This document shows, piece by piece, positions 7,364-15,022 of a DNA stretch of 20,731 bases; the stretch's first letter is position 1; every line of letters begins with the position of its first letter. A program made the position numbers and the translations under genes. The notes beneath the pieces are model-generated. The model did not search any database and was not told the DNA's origin. It saw only the letters and a program-made list of their open reading frames with translations. Source of the DNA: Acidimicrobiia bacterium (GTDB lineage: Bacteria > Actinomycetota > Acidimicrobiia > Spongiisociales > JAENVV01); assembly GCA_020352575.1 (NCBI GenBank), contig CP070681.1, positions 1,315,334-1,336,064 on the forward strand, written 5' to 3'.

Positions 7364-9130
7364 TCAGAAGAGGCCCACGACCTCACCGTCGTCGTCGATG
7401 TCGACGTCCATGAACGCCGGCGTGGCGCCGAATCCCGGCATGGTCCGCATCTCGCCGAGGAGGGGGTAGACGAACCCGGCACCGATCGAGGCCCGCACCT
7501 CTCGGACCGGCAGGGTGTAGCCCTTCGGTGCCCCCTTGCGGGATGCATCGTGGCTGATCGAGAGATGGGTCTTCGCCATGCAGATCGGCAGGTAGCCGTA
7601 GCCGGCGTCTTCGTACCAGGAGAGCTGTCGCTCGGCCGCCCTCGAGTACTCGACGTCGGCGGCCCCGTAGATCTCCCGGCCGATGATCTCGATCTTCTCC
7701 TTCAGGGTGAGGTCGAGCGGGTAGAGGTACTGGAACTCGGACTCCGACCCCGCCGCGGCCTCGACAGCCTCGGCGAGGGCGATGGCTCCTGCTCCGCCCT
7801 CGGCCCAGTGGGTCGAGCGGACGGCGGCGAACGCCCCGGCATCCCTCGCAGCCTGCTCGATCAGGCGGATCTCGGCCTCGGAGTCGGTGGGGAATGCGTT
7901 CACCGCCACGACCACGGGGACACCGAACCTCCGCACGTTGTGGATGTGGGCTTCGAGGTTGCTGAGGCCGGCCGACAGCAAGGAAATGTTCTCCTCCGTG
8001 TAGGCACGGTCGAATGGTCGACCGGCCACGACCTTCGGACCGCCTCCGTGGGTCTTGAGGGCGCGCACGGTGGCAACGAGCACGACGGCATCGGGACGGA
8101 GGTGGCTCACCCGGCACTTGATGTCGGCGAACTTCTCGAGGCCCATGTCGGCCCCGAAGCCCGATTCGGTGACGACGAAGTCGGCAAGGTGGAGTGCGAC
8201 CCGATCAGCGAGTATCGACGAGTTGCCATGGGCGATATTGGCGAATGGCCCTGCATGCACGAAGGCGAGCTGACCCTCGAGCGTCTGCATGATCGTGGGA
8301 TGGAGGGCATCCCGCAGGAGGACCGTCACGGCACCCGCCACGCGGAAGTCCTCGAGCGTCAGTGGGTTGCCATCTTTCGACCAGCCGGCAACCACCCTCG
8401 CCACACGCTCACGCAGGTTGCGAAGCGCCGAGCGGTGGTCGACCCCATCGACGAGCGCCAGGATGGCCATCAGCTCCGAGGCGACGCTGATGTCGAACCC
8501 GCTCTCCCGGGGCCGACCGTCGGGCGAGCCGCCCAGACCGAGGACTATGTTGCGGAGGGCTCGATCGTTCACGTCCACCACGCGGCGCCAGCCAACTCGG
8601 AATGCGTCGATGTCGAGTCGATCGAGGCCGAGTTCCTCGAGTTGGTCGTCCGCCAGCCGCCGTTCGTGGAACCACCGCGCATCGATTGCCGCCGCCACGA
8701 GGTTGTGGGCGACAGAGATGGCGTGGATGTCGCCGGTGAGGTGGAGGTTGAATTCGTCCATCGGCACGACCTGGCTGTAGCCACCTCCCGCTGCGCCTCC
8801 CTTGATGCCGAAGGTCGGCCCCATGGACGGCTGGCGGATCGTGGCGATCGCCTTGTAGCCCCTGCGTCCGAGGCCCTGGACGAGCCCGACCGTGGTGGTG
8901 GTCTTGCCCTCGCCCAGCGGCGTGGGGGTAATGGCTGTGACATCGATGTACTTGCCACGCGGTCGTTCGCCGATGCGTTTCAGGACGTCGAGGTGGACCT
9001 TGGCCTTGGTACGCCCGTACGGGATCAAGTCGTCGGGCCCGAGGCCGTACTCGGCGGCGACGTCCTCGATCGGTCGGATCGTGGCGGAGCGGGCGATCTC
9101 GAGATCGCTTGGAACGGGTATCGCGGGCAT
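7364..9130 (-). CDS. fhs: Formate-tetrahydrofolate ligase
   Basis: Cytoplasmic one-carbon enzyme making 10-formyl-THF from formate, THF and ATP. From the ATG at 9130 it has 588 residues, somewhat longer than the usual 555-560. Visible signatures are the ATP loop TPLGEGKTT (70-78), [61 protein letters not shown] and the ending [15 protein letters not shown]. Upstream of the ATG is GGGAG, and a TAGCCT hexamer lies at 9161-9156. The frame continues upstream to 9193, but that extension runs into the divergent promoter region and lacks family similarity. It diverges from the patatin gene, and mshD follows 33 nt downstream. Confidence 0.95.
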   Translation of the reverse strand: MPAIPVPSDLEIARSATIRPIEDVAAEYGLGPDDLIPYGRTKAKVHLDVLKRIGERPRGKYIDVTAITPTPLGEGKTTTTVGLVQGLGRRGYKAIATIRQPSMGPTFGIKGGAAGGGYSQVVPMDEFNLHLTGDIHAISVAHNLVAAAIDARWFHERRLADDQLEELGLDRLDIDAFRVGWRRVVDVNDRALRNIVLGLGGSPDGRPRESGFDISVASELMAILALVDGVDHRSALRNLRERVARVVAGWSKDGNPLTLEDFRVAGAVTVLLRDALHPTIMQTLEGQLAFVHAGPFANIAHGNSSILADRVALHLADFVVTESGFGADMGLEKFADIKCRVSHLRPDAVVLVATVRALKTHGGGPKVVAGRPFDRAYTEENISLLSAGLSNLEAHIHNVRRFGVPVVVAVNAFPTDSEAEIRLIEQAARDAGAFAAVRSTHWAEGGAGAIALAEAVEAAAGSESEFQYLYPLDLTLKEKIEIIGREIYGAADVEYSRAAERQLSWYEDAGYGYLPICMAKTHLSISHDASRKGAPKGYTLPVREVRASIGAGFVYPLLGEMRTMPGFGATPAFMDVDIDDDGEVVGLF

Positions 9131-9155
9131 GTGGCTCCCGGTGAGGTGCCTCCGA

Positions 9156-9161
9156 AGGCTA
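9156..9161 (-). promoter_or_regulatory. Possible -10 hexamer of fhs
   Basis: TAGCCT on the minus strand lies 25 nt upstream of the ATG at 9130. The short leader contains GGGAG 4 nt before the ATG. The same hexamer serves the divergent patatin gene. Confidence 0.35.
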
Positions 9162-9194
9162 CCGACGGGGCGCTGGGGCATGCCCCAGCCCATC

Positions 9195-9200
9195 TAGCCT
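9195..9200 (+). promoter_or_regulatory. -10 hexamer of the patatin gene (leaderless)
   Basis: TAGCCT is followed by 7 nt and then the GTG start at 9208. No ribosome binding site is visible. The spacing matches the other leaderless starts in the window. Confidence 0.5.
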
Positions 9201-9207
9201 CCCCGCT

Positions 9208-10149
9208 GTGAGTCGGGTTGGCATCGTCCTCGGTGGCGGCGGCGTGAGTGGAGCCGCATACGAGCTTGGTTGCCTCATGGCTCTACGGCTGGCCACGGAC
9301 TGGGACCCCAACGAGGCCGAGGTGATCGTCGGCACCTCCGCAGGATCCACCGTGGCGGCGATCACCCGCTCCGACGGCCTCCATGTCGACCTGCTCGTAC
9401 GTGGACAGGAGGACCAAGCGGACGTGACCGCCCGCATCTCTCGCCTGCTCTACAAGAAGCAGGACTTCACCGGCTTCGGGCGCTGGATGCGACGCGGCAT
9501 CCTCCCGGGGCTACGCAACCCGGGGGTCAGCCTGGTGCTCGGTGCGCCCGGCAGGTTCAGCCCCGTCGGTATCGGCGATTGGGTCGAGCACCTGATCGGT
9601 GACAAGGCACATGACTGGCCCGAGCGCGCAACGGTGTGCGTGGCATTCGACCTCGAGGCACGGGAGAGGGTGGCCTTCGGGACGGAGTCGGCGCCCGATG
9701 TCACGCTGTTTGAGGCCGCCGCGGCCTCATCGGCGGTGCCGATCGTCTTCGACCCCTTCGTCATCGATGGCATCCCCTACGTCGACGGCGGGATTGCCTC
9801 GGGTACCCACGCCGACCTCGTACTCGCCAATCCCGAACCGCTCGACCTCGTGCTTGTCATTGCCCCGATGGCGTCGGAGGAGTCGAGCCTCACGGCCCAC
9901 CCCCTCGAGTCGGTGCTCGACAGGGTCGGCCGGAAGTCCCTGGAGGAGGAGATCGGGATGATCCAACGGGCGTGGCCGGACACCGACATCGTCATCCTGC
10001 GCCCCCGCAAGGCCGTGCTCCGGGCGATGCGCCCCAACCCGATGGATCCCGCCCGAGCCGTCCCGACCTTCGTCGCCACGCTCGCCTCCATGCGCACCCG
10101 CTTGGCCTCTGCGGACACCTGGGCGGTGCTCCGCAAGCACCTCACGTGA
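9208..10149 (+). CDS. Patatin-like phospholipase (RssA-type)
   Basis: Serine hydrolase of 313 residues with a Ser-Asp dyad, likely acting on phospholipid or other acyl esters. The oxyanion loop GGGGVSG (9-15), nucleophile elbow G42-T-S44-A-G and catalytic Asp in VDGG (D193) are all intact. There is no signal peptide or clear transmembrane segment, so it should be cytosolic or membrane-peripheral. The middle part (about 75-130) is specific to this protein. It opens the plus-strand run that continues with a possible 57-residue ORF and the pirin gene. It starts at GTG 9208, with the leaderless -10 just upstream. The natural substrate is unknown. Confidence 0.88.
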   Translation: MSRVGIVLGGGGVSGAAYELGCLMALRLATDWDPNEAEVIVGTSAGSTVAAITRSDGLHVDLLVRGQEDQADVTARISRLLYKKQDFTGFGRWMRRGILPGLRNPGVSLVLGAPGRFSPVGIGDWVEHLIGDKAHDWPERATVCVAFDLEARERVAFGTESAPDVTLFEAAAASSAVPIVFDPFVIDGIPYVDGGIASGTHADLVLANPEPLDLVLVIAPMASEESSLTAHPLESVLDRVGRKSLEEEIGMIQRAWPDTDIVILRPRKAVLRAMRPNPMDPARAVPTFVATLASMRTRLASADTWAVLRKHLT

Positions 10150-10221
10150 CGCTCGGCGCCTTCCGCCACGTCCGGCGGCATTTCGCTCAACCACGCTTGG
10201 TGGTGTTCCGATACGTGCTCC

Positions 10222-10395
10222 ATGACTGCTCACGACCACATTCCCTCCACGGGCCCATACGGACCACTCGCTGCACGCCTCCAGGCGGCGCAGCTGGTTC
10301 GTGAAGCCGAGGAGGCGACGGCGAAGGCTGCCGGCTCGGCTTCAACCGACGAAGCCCCCGTGGAGCTGGTGGACGATCCGGTCCCCGTCGACTGA
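10222..10395 (+). CDS. Possible small acidic protein (57 residues)
   Basis: Open frame in the 338-nt gap between the patatin and pirin genes. The protein is M-T-A-H-D-H-I-P-S-T-G-P-Y-G-P followed by an Ala/Glu-rich amphipathic helix (about 16-40) and an acidic tail ending P-V-P-V-D. Third-position GC is lower than in its neighbours, and I see no ribosome binding site or convincing -10 before the ATG. It could be a real small protein or chance. The rest of the gap holds a weak 5-bp hairpin (CCGCC/GGCGG near 10164-10179) behind patatin and the pirin promoter region. Confidence 0.4.
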   Translation: MTAHDHIPSTGPYGPLAARLQAAQLVREAEEATAKAAGSASTDEAPVELVDDPVPVD

Positions 10396-10451
10396 CGTAT
10401 CGGGCCCCGGCGCCACCACCAACGGCCGCTCCACAATCCGCAACGCCTCGC

Positions 10452-10457
10452 TATTCT
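10452..10457 (+). promoter_or_regulatory. Possible -10 element of the pirin gene
   Basis: TATTCT lies 30 nt upstream of the pirin GTG. It sits at the edge of a direct repeat of TTCTCTG (10454-10460 and 10472-10478), and CTGAT-CCG-TCAG forms a short dyad between the copies. This could be an operator. No -35 box is evident. Confidence 0.3.
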
Positions 10458-10487
10458 CTGATCCGTCAGATTTCTCTGGAGTGTGTC

Positions 10488-11513
10488 GTGACGAGTCCGA
10501 TTCTCGAGATCGTCCCCCTCGGCTTCCCGTGGGATGGCCTCGATCCCTTCATCTTCACCGTCCACCACGTGGACGACTACCCAGCCGGCAACGAGAACCA
10601 GGGCATCGACCGGAATGACCTCGTGGGGCGGAACATGGGTTCCGACTTCTCCTACAAGGACGGTTGGAGCATGTACCACGGCGCAGAAGTGCCGGGCTTC
10701 CCCCAGCACCCCCACCGTGGGTTCGAGACGGTCACGGTGGTGCGTCGGGGCTATGTGGACCATTCCGATTCGCTCGGTGCGACCGCACGGTACGGCGGCG
10801 GCGACGTCCAGTGGCTGACGACCGGTTCGGGCATCCAGCACTCTGAGATGTTCCCGCTCATCCAGGCCAACGAGGGCAACCCGCTCGAGCTGTTCCAGAT
10901 CTGGTTGAACCTCCCGCCGGAGGCGAAGATGGTGCCTGCGCACTTCGGCATGCTGTGGTCCGAGGACATCCCGACGATCACTCCTTCGCCCGGAGTCTCC
11001 GTGGATGTGATCGCCGGTGCGATCGGCGACGCCACTCCCCCGTCCCCCCCACCGGATTCCTGGGGCTCGCACCCCAACGGCGAGCTCGCGATCTGGCTCA
11101 TCCGCCTCGAGGAGGGAGCGGAGTGGGCACTCCCCACCGCAGCGTCCGACGTCAATCGGATGCTGCACTGCTTCATCGGCGACGTCACCTCCGTCGCCGG
11201 CACGACCGTCACCAAGGATGTCGGCGTGCGGCTCCAGCCAGATGCTCCCGTCTCGATCAGCGCCACCACCGGCCCCGCGGAGTTCCTCCTCCTCCAGGGA
11301 CGACCCATCGGCGCCCCGGTCTTCCAGATGGGCCCGTTCGTGATGAACAGCCCCGAGGAGCTTCGCCAGGCGGTGGTCGACTACCGGGCGACGCAGTTCG
11401 GCGGGTGGCCGTGGAACGGCCCCGACCCTGTGCACGATCGGCGGGAGGGCCGTTTCGCGCTCCATGCCGATGGCAAGGTGGAACACCGAGACATGCAACC
11501 CGCAGCCGGGTGA
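10488..11513 (+). CDS. Pirin family protein
   Basis: Bicupin iron-binding protein of 341 residues. The N-terminal cupin carries the metal ligands H74 and H76 (HPHRGFETVT) and H118 and E120 (GGDVQWLTTGSGIQHSE), matching the His/His/His/Glu set of human pirin. LFQIWLNLP follows near 131-141 of the fold. Some bacterial pirins oxidise flavonols and others bind pyruvate dehydrogenase; the function here is undetermined. The C-terminal domain extends past the usual length and ends with a segment that may hold the second cupin lid. The GTG start has GGAG (10478-10481) 6 nt upstream. The stop TGA overlaps the next gene's GTG as GTGA, coupling the two. Confidence 0.92.
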   Translation: MTSPILEIVPLGFPWDGLDPFIFTVHHVDDYPAGNENQGIDRNDLVGRNMGSDFSYKDGWSMYHGAEVPGFPQHPHRGFETVTVVRRGYVDHSDSLGATARYGGGDVQWLTTGSGIQHSEMFPLIQANEGNPLELFQIWLNLPPEAKMVPAHFGMLWSEDIPTITPSPGVSVDVIAGAIGDATPPSPPPDSWGSHPNGELAIWLIRLEEGAEWALPTAASDVNRMLHCFIGDVTSVAGTTVTKDVGVRLQPDAPVSISATTGPAEFLLLQGRPIGAPVFQMGPFVMNSPEELRQAVVDYRATQFGGWPWNGPDPVHDRREGRFALHADGKVEHRDMQPAAG

Positions 11514-11956
11514 CCGAGCCGATCGTCCCCCACGACTTCCCGGTTCCCCGCTCCTTCGATGGAACGGGCTACCACCTCGAGGCGCTCGGACCGATCCACA
11601 ACGAACGGGATCACGCCGCGTGGATGGGCAGCATCGAGCACATCCGCTCCACCCTGGGGTTCCCCATGGCCGACGGGTGGCCCTATCCGATGTCGCTCGA
11701 CGACAACCTGTCCGACCTCGAGGGGCATCTCGTCGAGTTCGAGGACCGCACCGCGTTTGCGTACAGCGTGCTCGACGACGACGAGGTCATCGGCTGCGTC
11801 TACGTGACACCCGATCCCGATTCGGCAAGGGGTGTGGGCCTCCGCTCATGGGTCGTCGAGACCCGCGCCGACCTCGACGAGGTGGTGCGCGACGAGGTCA
11901 CGGAGTGGTTGGTCGCCGCCTGGCCGTTCCCCACCGTGACCAGGATCGGGGAGTAG
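11510..11956 (+). CDS. Uncharacterised protein, GNAT-like, coupled to pirin
   Basis: Protein of 148 residues. The middle reads FEDRTAFAYSVLDDDEVIGCVYVTPDP (about 77-103), resembling the central beta strands of GNAT acetyltransferases. RSWVVETRADLDEVVRDEVTEWL (about 112-134) could be the following strand and helix. The usual acetyl-CoA loop (Q/R-x-x-G-x-G/A) is not visible, so it may be a non-catalytic or divergent member. It starts at GTG 11510 inside the pirin stop (GTGA) and ends just before a strong inverted repeat, consistent with being the last gene of a two-gene unit. The function is unknown. Confidence 0.75.
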   Translation: MTEPIVPHDFPVPRSFDGTGYHLEALGPIHNERDHAAWMGSIEHIRSTLGFPMADGWPYPMSLDDNLSDLEGHLVEFEDRTAFAYSVLDDDEVIGCVYVTPDPDSARGVGLRSWVVETRADLDEVVRDEVTEWLVAAWPFPTVTRIGE

Positions 11957-11966
11957 CCCCGAAATG

Positions 11967-11995
11967 CCGAACACCCCGCCGAGCGGGGTGTTCGG
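11967..11995. terminator. Bidirectional hairpin terminator
   Basis: Perfect 13-bp inverted repeat (11967-11979 and 11983-11995) with a 3-nt loop. It lies 10 nt after the GNAT-like gene on plus and just behind the 3' end of tRNA-Val on minus, so it can serve both. It lacks a real T tract, as is common in high-GC actinobacteria. Confidence 0.75.
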
Positions 11996-11997
11996 AG

Positions 11998-12069
11998 TGG
12001 GCGATACTGGGATCGAACCAGTGACCTCTGCCGTGTGAAGGCAGCGCTCTCCCGCTGAGCTAATCGCCC
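11998..12069 (-). tRNA. tRNA-Val (anticodon CAC)
   Basis: 72-nt cloverleaf read on the minus strand. The acceptor is GGGCGAT/ATCGCCC, the D arm GCTC/GAGC, the anticodon stem CTGCC/GGCAG with loop TTCACAC (anticodon CAC), and the T arm ACTGG-TTCGATC-CCAGT. The discriminator is A and the CCA end is not encoded. Much of the body is identical to the second tRNA-Val near 16000. Confidence 0.96.
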
Positions 12070-12079
12070 GGGACGTGGG

Positions 12080-12085
12080 AGTGTA
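12080..12085 (-). promoter_or_regulatory. -10 element of tRNA-Val(CAC)
   Basis: TACACT on the minus strand lies 10 nt before the tRNA 5' end. The same hexamer occurs at the matching place before tRNA-Gly. No clear -35 box. Confidence 0.55.
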
Positions 12086-12115
12086 CCGGGGATCCCAGGA
12101 CACGCCCACGTGGGT

Positions 12116-12820
12116 TCAGGTGGTCGGGACGCCGATCTCGAGTGCGGCGACCTCGAAGGCGCCATCGGCGTGGTTGGCCAACTCTTCCGGAGTCCCGACC
12201 AGGATCGGGAAGGTCCCGAAGTGGATCGGCACCACGGTCTCGACGCCGAGCAACTTCGCAGCTTTGGCCGCCAGTCCCGGACCCATCGTGAAGTGCCCAC
12301 CGATGGGCAGGAACGCCACGTCGGGCCTGAACAGCTCACCGATCAGAGCCATGTCGCCGAAGACGGTCGTGTCGCCTGCGTGGTAGAGCGTCGGGCCGTC
12401 CGGGATGTCGAGGATCCAGCCGGCCGCCTCGCCACCAGCCACGATGCCCGCCTCACCGCTGATGCCCGCAGAGTGGACCGCATCGGTCAGGATCGCCCGG
12501 ATCCCACCGGGGCCCTCGACCACGCCTCCCTTGTTCGAGCCCACTGCCTCGACGCCTTGGTTACCGAACCACACCGACAGCTCGTGGATGGCGAATACCT
12601 GCGCACCGGTGCGTTTGGCCAGCTCCACCGAATCGCCCACGTGGTCGAAGTGGCCGTGGGTGATGTAGATGGCATCGGCCCGCGCAGGGGCATGCTCGGA
12701 CTCGGGGCAGACCGGGTTGCCGGCAAGCCACGGATCGATGAAGACGGTCGTACCGTCGGCCAGTCGTACCCGCACGCTTGCGTGGCCCAGCCACGTGACA
12801 TCGACGCCCTTGAGATCCAT
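12116..12820 (-). CDS. UPF0173-type metal-dependent hydrolase (metallo-beta-lactamase fold)
   Basis: Cytoplasmic protein of 234 residues with the metallo-beta-lactamase fold. It opens MDLKGVDVTWLGHAS, typical of the UPF0173/YtkL family. The metal site is H55-G-H57-F-D59-H60, with further ligands in LTDAVHSAG, LYHAGDTTVFGDM and VPIHFGTFP. The physiological substrate of this family is not established. The ATG at 12820 is chosen over the upstream GTG (12835) because GAGGAG (12828-12833) lies 7 nt before it. TAGCCT at 12853-12848 could be its own -10, overlapping the end of the preceding CNNM gene on the same strand. Confidence 0.9.
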   Translation of the reverse strand: MDLKGVDVTWLGHASVRVRLADGTTVFIDPWLAGNPVCPESEHAPARADAIYITHGHFDHVGDSVELAKRTGAQVFAIHELSVWFGNQGVEAVGSNKGGVVEGPGGIRAILTDAVHSAGISGEAGIVAGGEAAGWILDIPDGPTLYHAGDTTVFGDMALIGELFRPDVAFLPIGGHFTMGPGLAAKAAKLLGVETVVPIHFGTFPILVGTPEELANHADGAFEVAALEIGVPTT

Positions 12821-12850
12821 CGGATCGCTCCTCACTCTGGGAGACCGAGG

Positions 12851-14086
12851 CTACCGGGCGTCGCGGCCGCCCATCCGGGAGATCCGCACGCGGTCGATCC
12901 GTCGCCCGCGCAAGGCGGTGACAACGACCTTCTGGCCCCCGATCTCGGTGGACTCGCCTTCCTCGAGCAGCCGGCCGGCATGGCCGAGCACGAGTCCGGC
13001 GACGGTGCTCCAGTCGCCCTGCAGCGCTTCGGCGTCGTCGAACAGGTGCGCTGCGTCGGTGACCGGGAGTGCGCCCGCAACGCTCCATCCATCGGACGTC
13101 TCCACGATGTCAGCCTCGTCCGGGTCCTGGGAGATATCGCCGAAAAGTTCCTCGACGACGTCCTCGACCGTGACCATGCCCGCGGTGCCGCCGAACTCGT
13201 CGATCACGACGGCGAGGTGGATCCGGACGCGCTGCATGTCCTCGAGCACGTCGAGCACCCGCCGGGATTCGGGGGTGGCGATCACATCGGTCATCACGTC
13301 GCGCACCGTTGCGTCTGCGTCGGCCTGGATCAGGTCCCGGAGGCGGACGACGCCGACCGGGGTGTCGAGATCATCCTTGAAGACGACCAGGCGGCGGTGG
13401 CCATGGCGGAGGGCAAGGTCGATCGCCTCACCGACGTTCGTCTCGAGGTCAGCACCGATGATCTCGGTGCGGGGGACCATGATCTCGTCGACCATGCGAT
13501 CACCGAGGCGGAACGCCCGCTCGATGAGGTCGCGATCCTCCTCGGTGATCTCCCCCTCGCTCACCGCCTTCTTGGCCAGGAGCCGCAGCTCCTCCTCGGT
13601 GATGGTGGGTCCGGTCTGCACACCCTTGCCGGGCATCTGGACGTCGGCGAAACGGACGAGCACGAGGACGAGGGGCCGGAGGAGGAACTCGATCGTCGCC
13701 ACCGGACCGGCGAGCAGCATCCCCACCGACTCGGGGTGTCGCACTGCGTAGGTCTTGGGGATCGCCTCCCCGTAGACGAACAGCACCACCGTGAGCAGCA
13801 CCGACGCGATCGTCACCCCGACCTGGCCGAACCACTCCTGGGCGAGGAGGCCCGCAAGGGACGCCGCCCCGATCTGGGAGAGCAGCGCGAGCAGCAGAAC
13901 TGCGTTCAGGACCTCGGGCAGGCGGTGTTGGAGCCGGTCAAGCCGCTGCGCCGGACGCCGCCCCTCCGCCGCCATGGCCTGGACCCGGACCCGGGAGGCA
14001 CGGAGCAGGGACGTTTCCGAAAGGGCGGCGAACACCGCGGCCAGGAAGAGGCCGATGAGCAGGGCCACGAGTGGTGTGGTGGACAT
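12851..14086 (-). CDS. CNNM/CorC-type membrane protein with CBS pair (hemolysin C family)
   Basis: Inner-membrane protein of 411 residues, of the CNNM/CorB family linked to magnesium (or cobalt) transport. The N-terminal DUF21 transmembrane domain (about 1-150) holds four hydrophobic stretches and the signatures ALSETSLLRA and FVYGEAIPKTYA. A tandem CBS domain follows (about 200-320; MVPRTEI, LVVFKDDLDTPVGVVRLRDL, VVIDEFGGTAGMVTVEDVVEE), then a CorC_HlyC domain (about 330-405). The CBS pair in this family binds Mg-ATP. It starts at ATG 14086 with only a weak GGGGGCAG leader. The gene diverges from the metallopeptidase gene 44 nt away and precedes the UPF0173 gene. Substrate ion is inferred from family. 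Confidence 0.92.
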   Translation of the reverse strand: MSTTPLVALLIGLFLAAVFAALSETSLLRASRVRVQAMAAEGRRPAQRLDRLQHRLPEVLNAVLLLALLSQIGAASLAGLLAQEWFGQVGVTIASVLLTVVLFVYGEAIPKTYAVRHPESVGMLLAGPVATIEFLLRPLVLVLVRFADVQMPGKGVQTGPTITEEELRLLAKKAVSEGEITEEDRDLIERAFRLGDRMVDEIMVPRTEIIGADLETNVGEAIDLALRHGHRRLVVFKDDLDTPVGVVRLRDLIQADADATVRDVMTDVIATPESRRVLDVLEDMQRVRIHLAVVIDEFGGTAGMVTVEDVVEELFGDISQDPDEADIVETSDGWSVAGALPVTDAAHLFDDAEALQGDWSTVAGLVLGHAGRLLEEGESTEIGGQKVVVTALRGRRIDRVRISRMGGRDAR

Positions 14087-14130
14087 CTGCCCCCATGATC
14101 GCAGGGTCGCTCGGCTGGTTGAATCGTCCC

Positions 14131-14484
14131 ATGCACCGAGTGGAGTTCGAACGAATCGTCGACCGCGTCCTGGACAGCCTGCCCGACTGGGTCGTCGAGC
14201 AGATCGACAACCTCATCGTCGAGGTGGCTGAGGAGCCGACGCCCGAACAGGATCCGCGTGGCGAGGGGCTGCTCGGCCTCTACGACGGCGTGTCGCTCCA
14301 CGATCGCGCCGGCGACTACTGGGGGGCGATGCCCGACTCCATCTGGATCTTCCGGCAGCCCCACCTTCGCCTCGGACTCTCCCGTGCGGAACTCGAGGAC
14401 GAGATCCGGGTGACCGTGCTCCACGAGTTGGCCCACCACCTCGGTATCGACGACCAGCGCTTGCACGAACTCGGCTGGGACTGA
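14131..14484 (+). CDS. Zincin-like metallopeptidase (minigluzincin type)
   Basis: Small protein of 117 residues containing the zinc-protease motif H98-E99-L-A-H102 in VLHELAHHLGIDD, with D107 as a probable third ligand. The N-terminal part (HRVEFERIVDRVLDSLPDWVVEQIDNL) and the GLYDGVSL segment match the short metallopeptidase family found in many actinobacteria (zincin-like, formerly DUF1025). No signal peptide is visible, so it is probably cytoplasmic. The ATG at 14131 begins the family match; the frame is open to 14071 but that region is the divergent promoter area. TTGAAT lies 6 nt before the ATG, a poor version of the leaderless layout. Substrate unknown. Confidence 0.85.
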   Translation: MHRVEFERIVDRVLDSLPDWVVEQIDNLIVEVAEEPTPEQDPRGEGLLGLYDGVSLHDRAGDYWGAMPDSIWIFRQPHLRLGLSRAELEDEIRVTVLHELAHHLGIDDQRLHELGWD

Positions 14485-14486
14485 CC

Positions 14487-14492
14487 TAGGGT
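14487..14492 (+). promoter_or_regulatory. Possible -10 of the 70-residue protein gene
   Basis: TAGGGT directly follows the metallopeptidase stop and would give a leader of about 20 nt carrying AGGAAAGG (14505-14512), 7 nt before the GTG at 14520. Confidence 0.35.
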
Positions 14493-14519
14493 CGGACCCG
14501 ATCCAGGAAAGGACCCACC

Positions 14520-14732
14520 GTGGAAGCCCTCATCGATGCAGTCTCCGAGAAGACCGGCCTTGACAAGGCCATGATCGCCAAGGCCGCTCCGGCCGTCATC
14601 GAGTTCCTCGCGGACAAGCTCCCCGAGGGGATCGGCGACATGCTCACCCAGGTCGCCGAAGGCGGCGAGGTCGACACCGGTGACCTGCTCGGCAAGGGCA
14701 AGGACATGCTTGGCGGGCTGTTCGGCGGCTGA
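14520..14732 (+). CDS. Small helical protein of unknown function (70 residues)
   Basis: Soluble, acidic, mostly helical protein beginning MEALIDAVSEKTGLDKAMIAKAA, with a glycine-rich end (LLGKGKDMLGGLFGG). The pattern recalls short DUF937/YidB-like proteins, but I cannot assign a family firmly. It starts at GTG 14520 behind a strong AGGAAAGG site 7 nt away, so the start is secure. Its stop overlaps the ATG of the next gene by one base (TGATG), so the two are translated together. The function is unknown. Confidence 0.78.
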   Translation: MEALIDAVSEKTGLDKAMIAKAAPAVIEFLADKLPEGIGDMLTQVAEGGEVDTGDLLGKGKDMLGGLFGG

Positions 14733-15022
14733 TGCAGGTCCTCCGCTCCGTGCTGCTGCGGATCGGTCAACTGGCCTCGGGGGGCATGGCCATCTGGGGT
14801 GTCGGGCTCGTACTCGGACCACAGGGCCATTGGTGGGGATGGCTGGTCATCCTGCTGGGCGTCGTCGGCGTGGCCGTCGGAGCGATCCTGTCCCCGTGGT
14901 CGGGCACCGGCCTCCATGTGGCTCGCGACGCCATGAGGATGTTCGACGATGGCCGCGCCGTCCGTGATCCCGGCGGCACGGTCGACCCGACCGACGGTGA
15001 CGGACGCTTCTCCGGGCGCTAG
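14732..15022 (+). CDS. Small two-helix membrane protein of unknown function (96 residues)
   Basis: Protein with two predicted transmembrane segments (about 12-29 and 34-54), a GPQGHWWGW turn between them and a charged cytoplasmic-type tail (VARDAMRMFDDGRA ... DGDGRF). It begins at ATG 14732, overlapping the stop of the preceding 70-residue gene, which suggests a functional pair. It converges on the D-amino-acid oxidase gene, and both stops are read from one CTAG at 15019-15022. I do not recognise a family. Confidence 0.75.
   Translation: MQVLRSVLLRIGQLASGGMAIWGVGLVLGPQGHWWGWLVILLGVVGVAVGAILSPWSGTGLHVARDAMRMFDDGRAVRDPGGTVDPTDGDGRFSGR

Noticed and set aside
10230..11498. 422-residue minus-strand frame over the pirin gene
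   Set aside because: It is the antisense shadow of a clear pirin, has no recognisable domain, and has no ribosome site or promoter-like start.
11967..11995. Reading the GAACAC...GTGTTC repeat as a LexA operator
   Set aside because: The half-sites are too far apart and form a 13-bp hairpin with a 3-nt loop at gene ends, which fits a terminator.
12110..14098. 662-residue plus-strand frame opposite the UPF0173 and CNNM genes
   Set aside because: It is a high-GC antisense frame rich in Asp, Arg and His without domain signatures; the minus-strand genes carry all family motifs.
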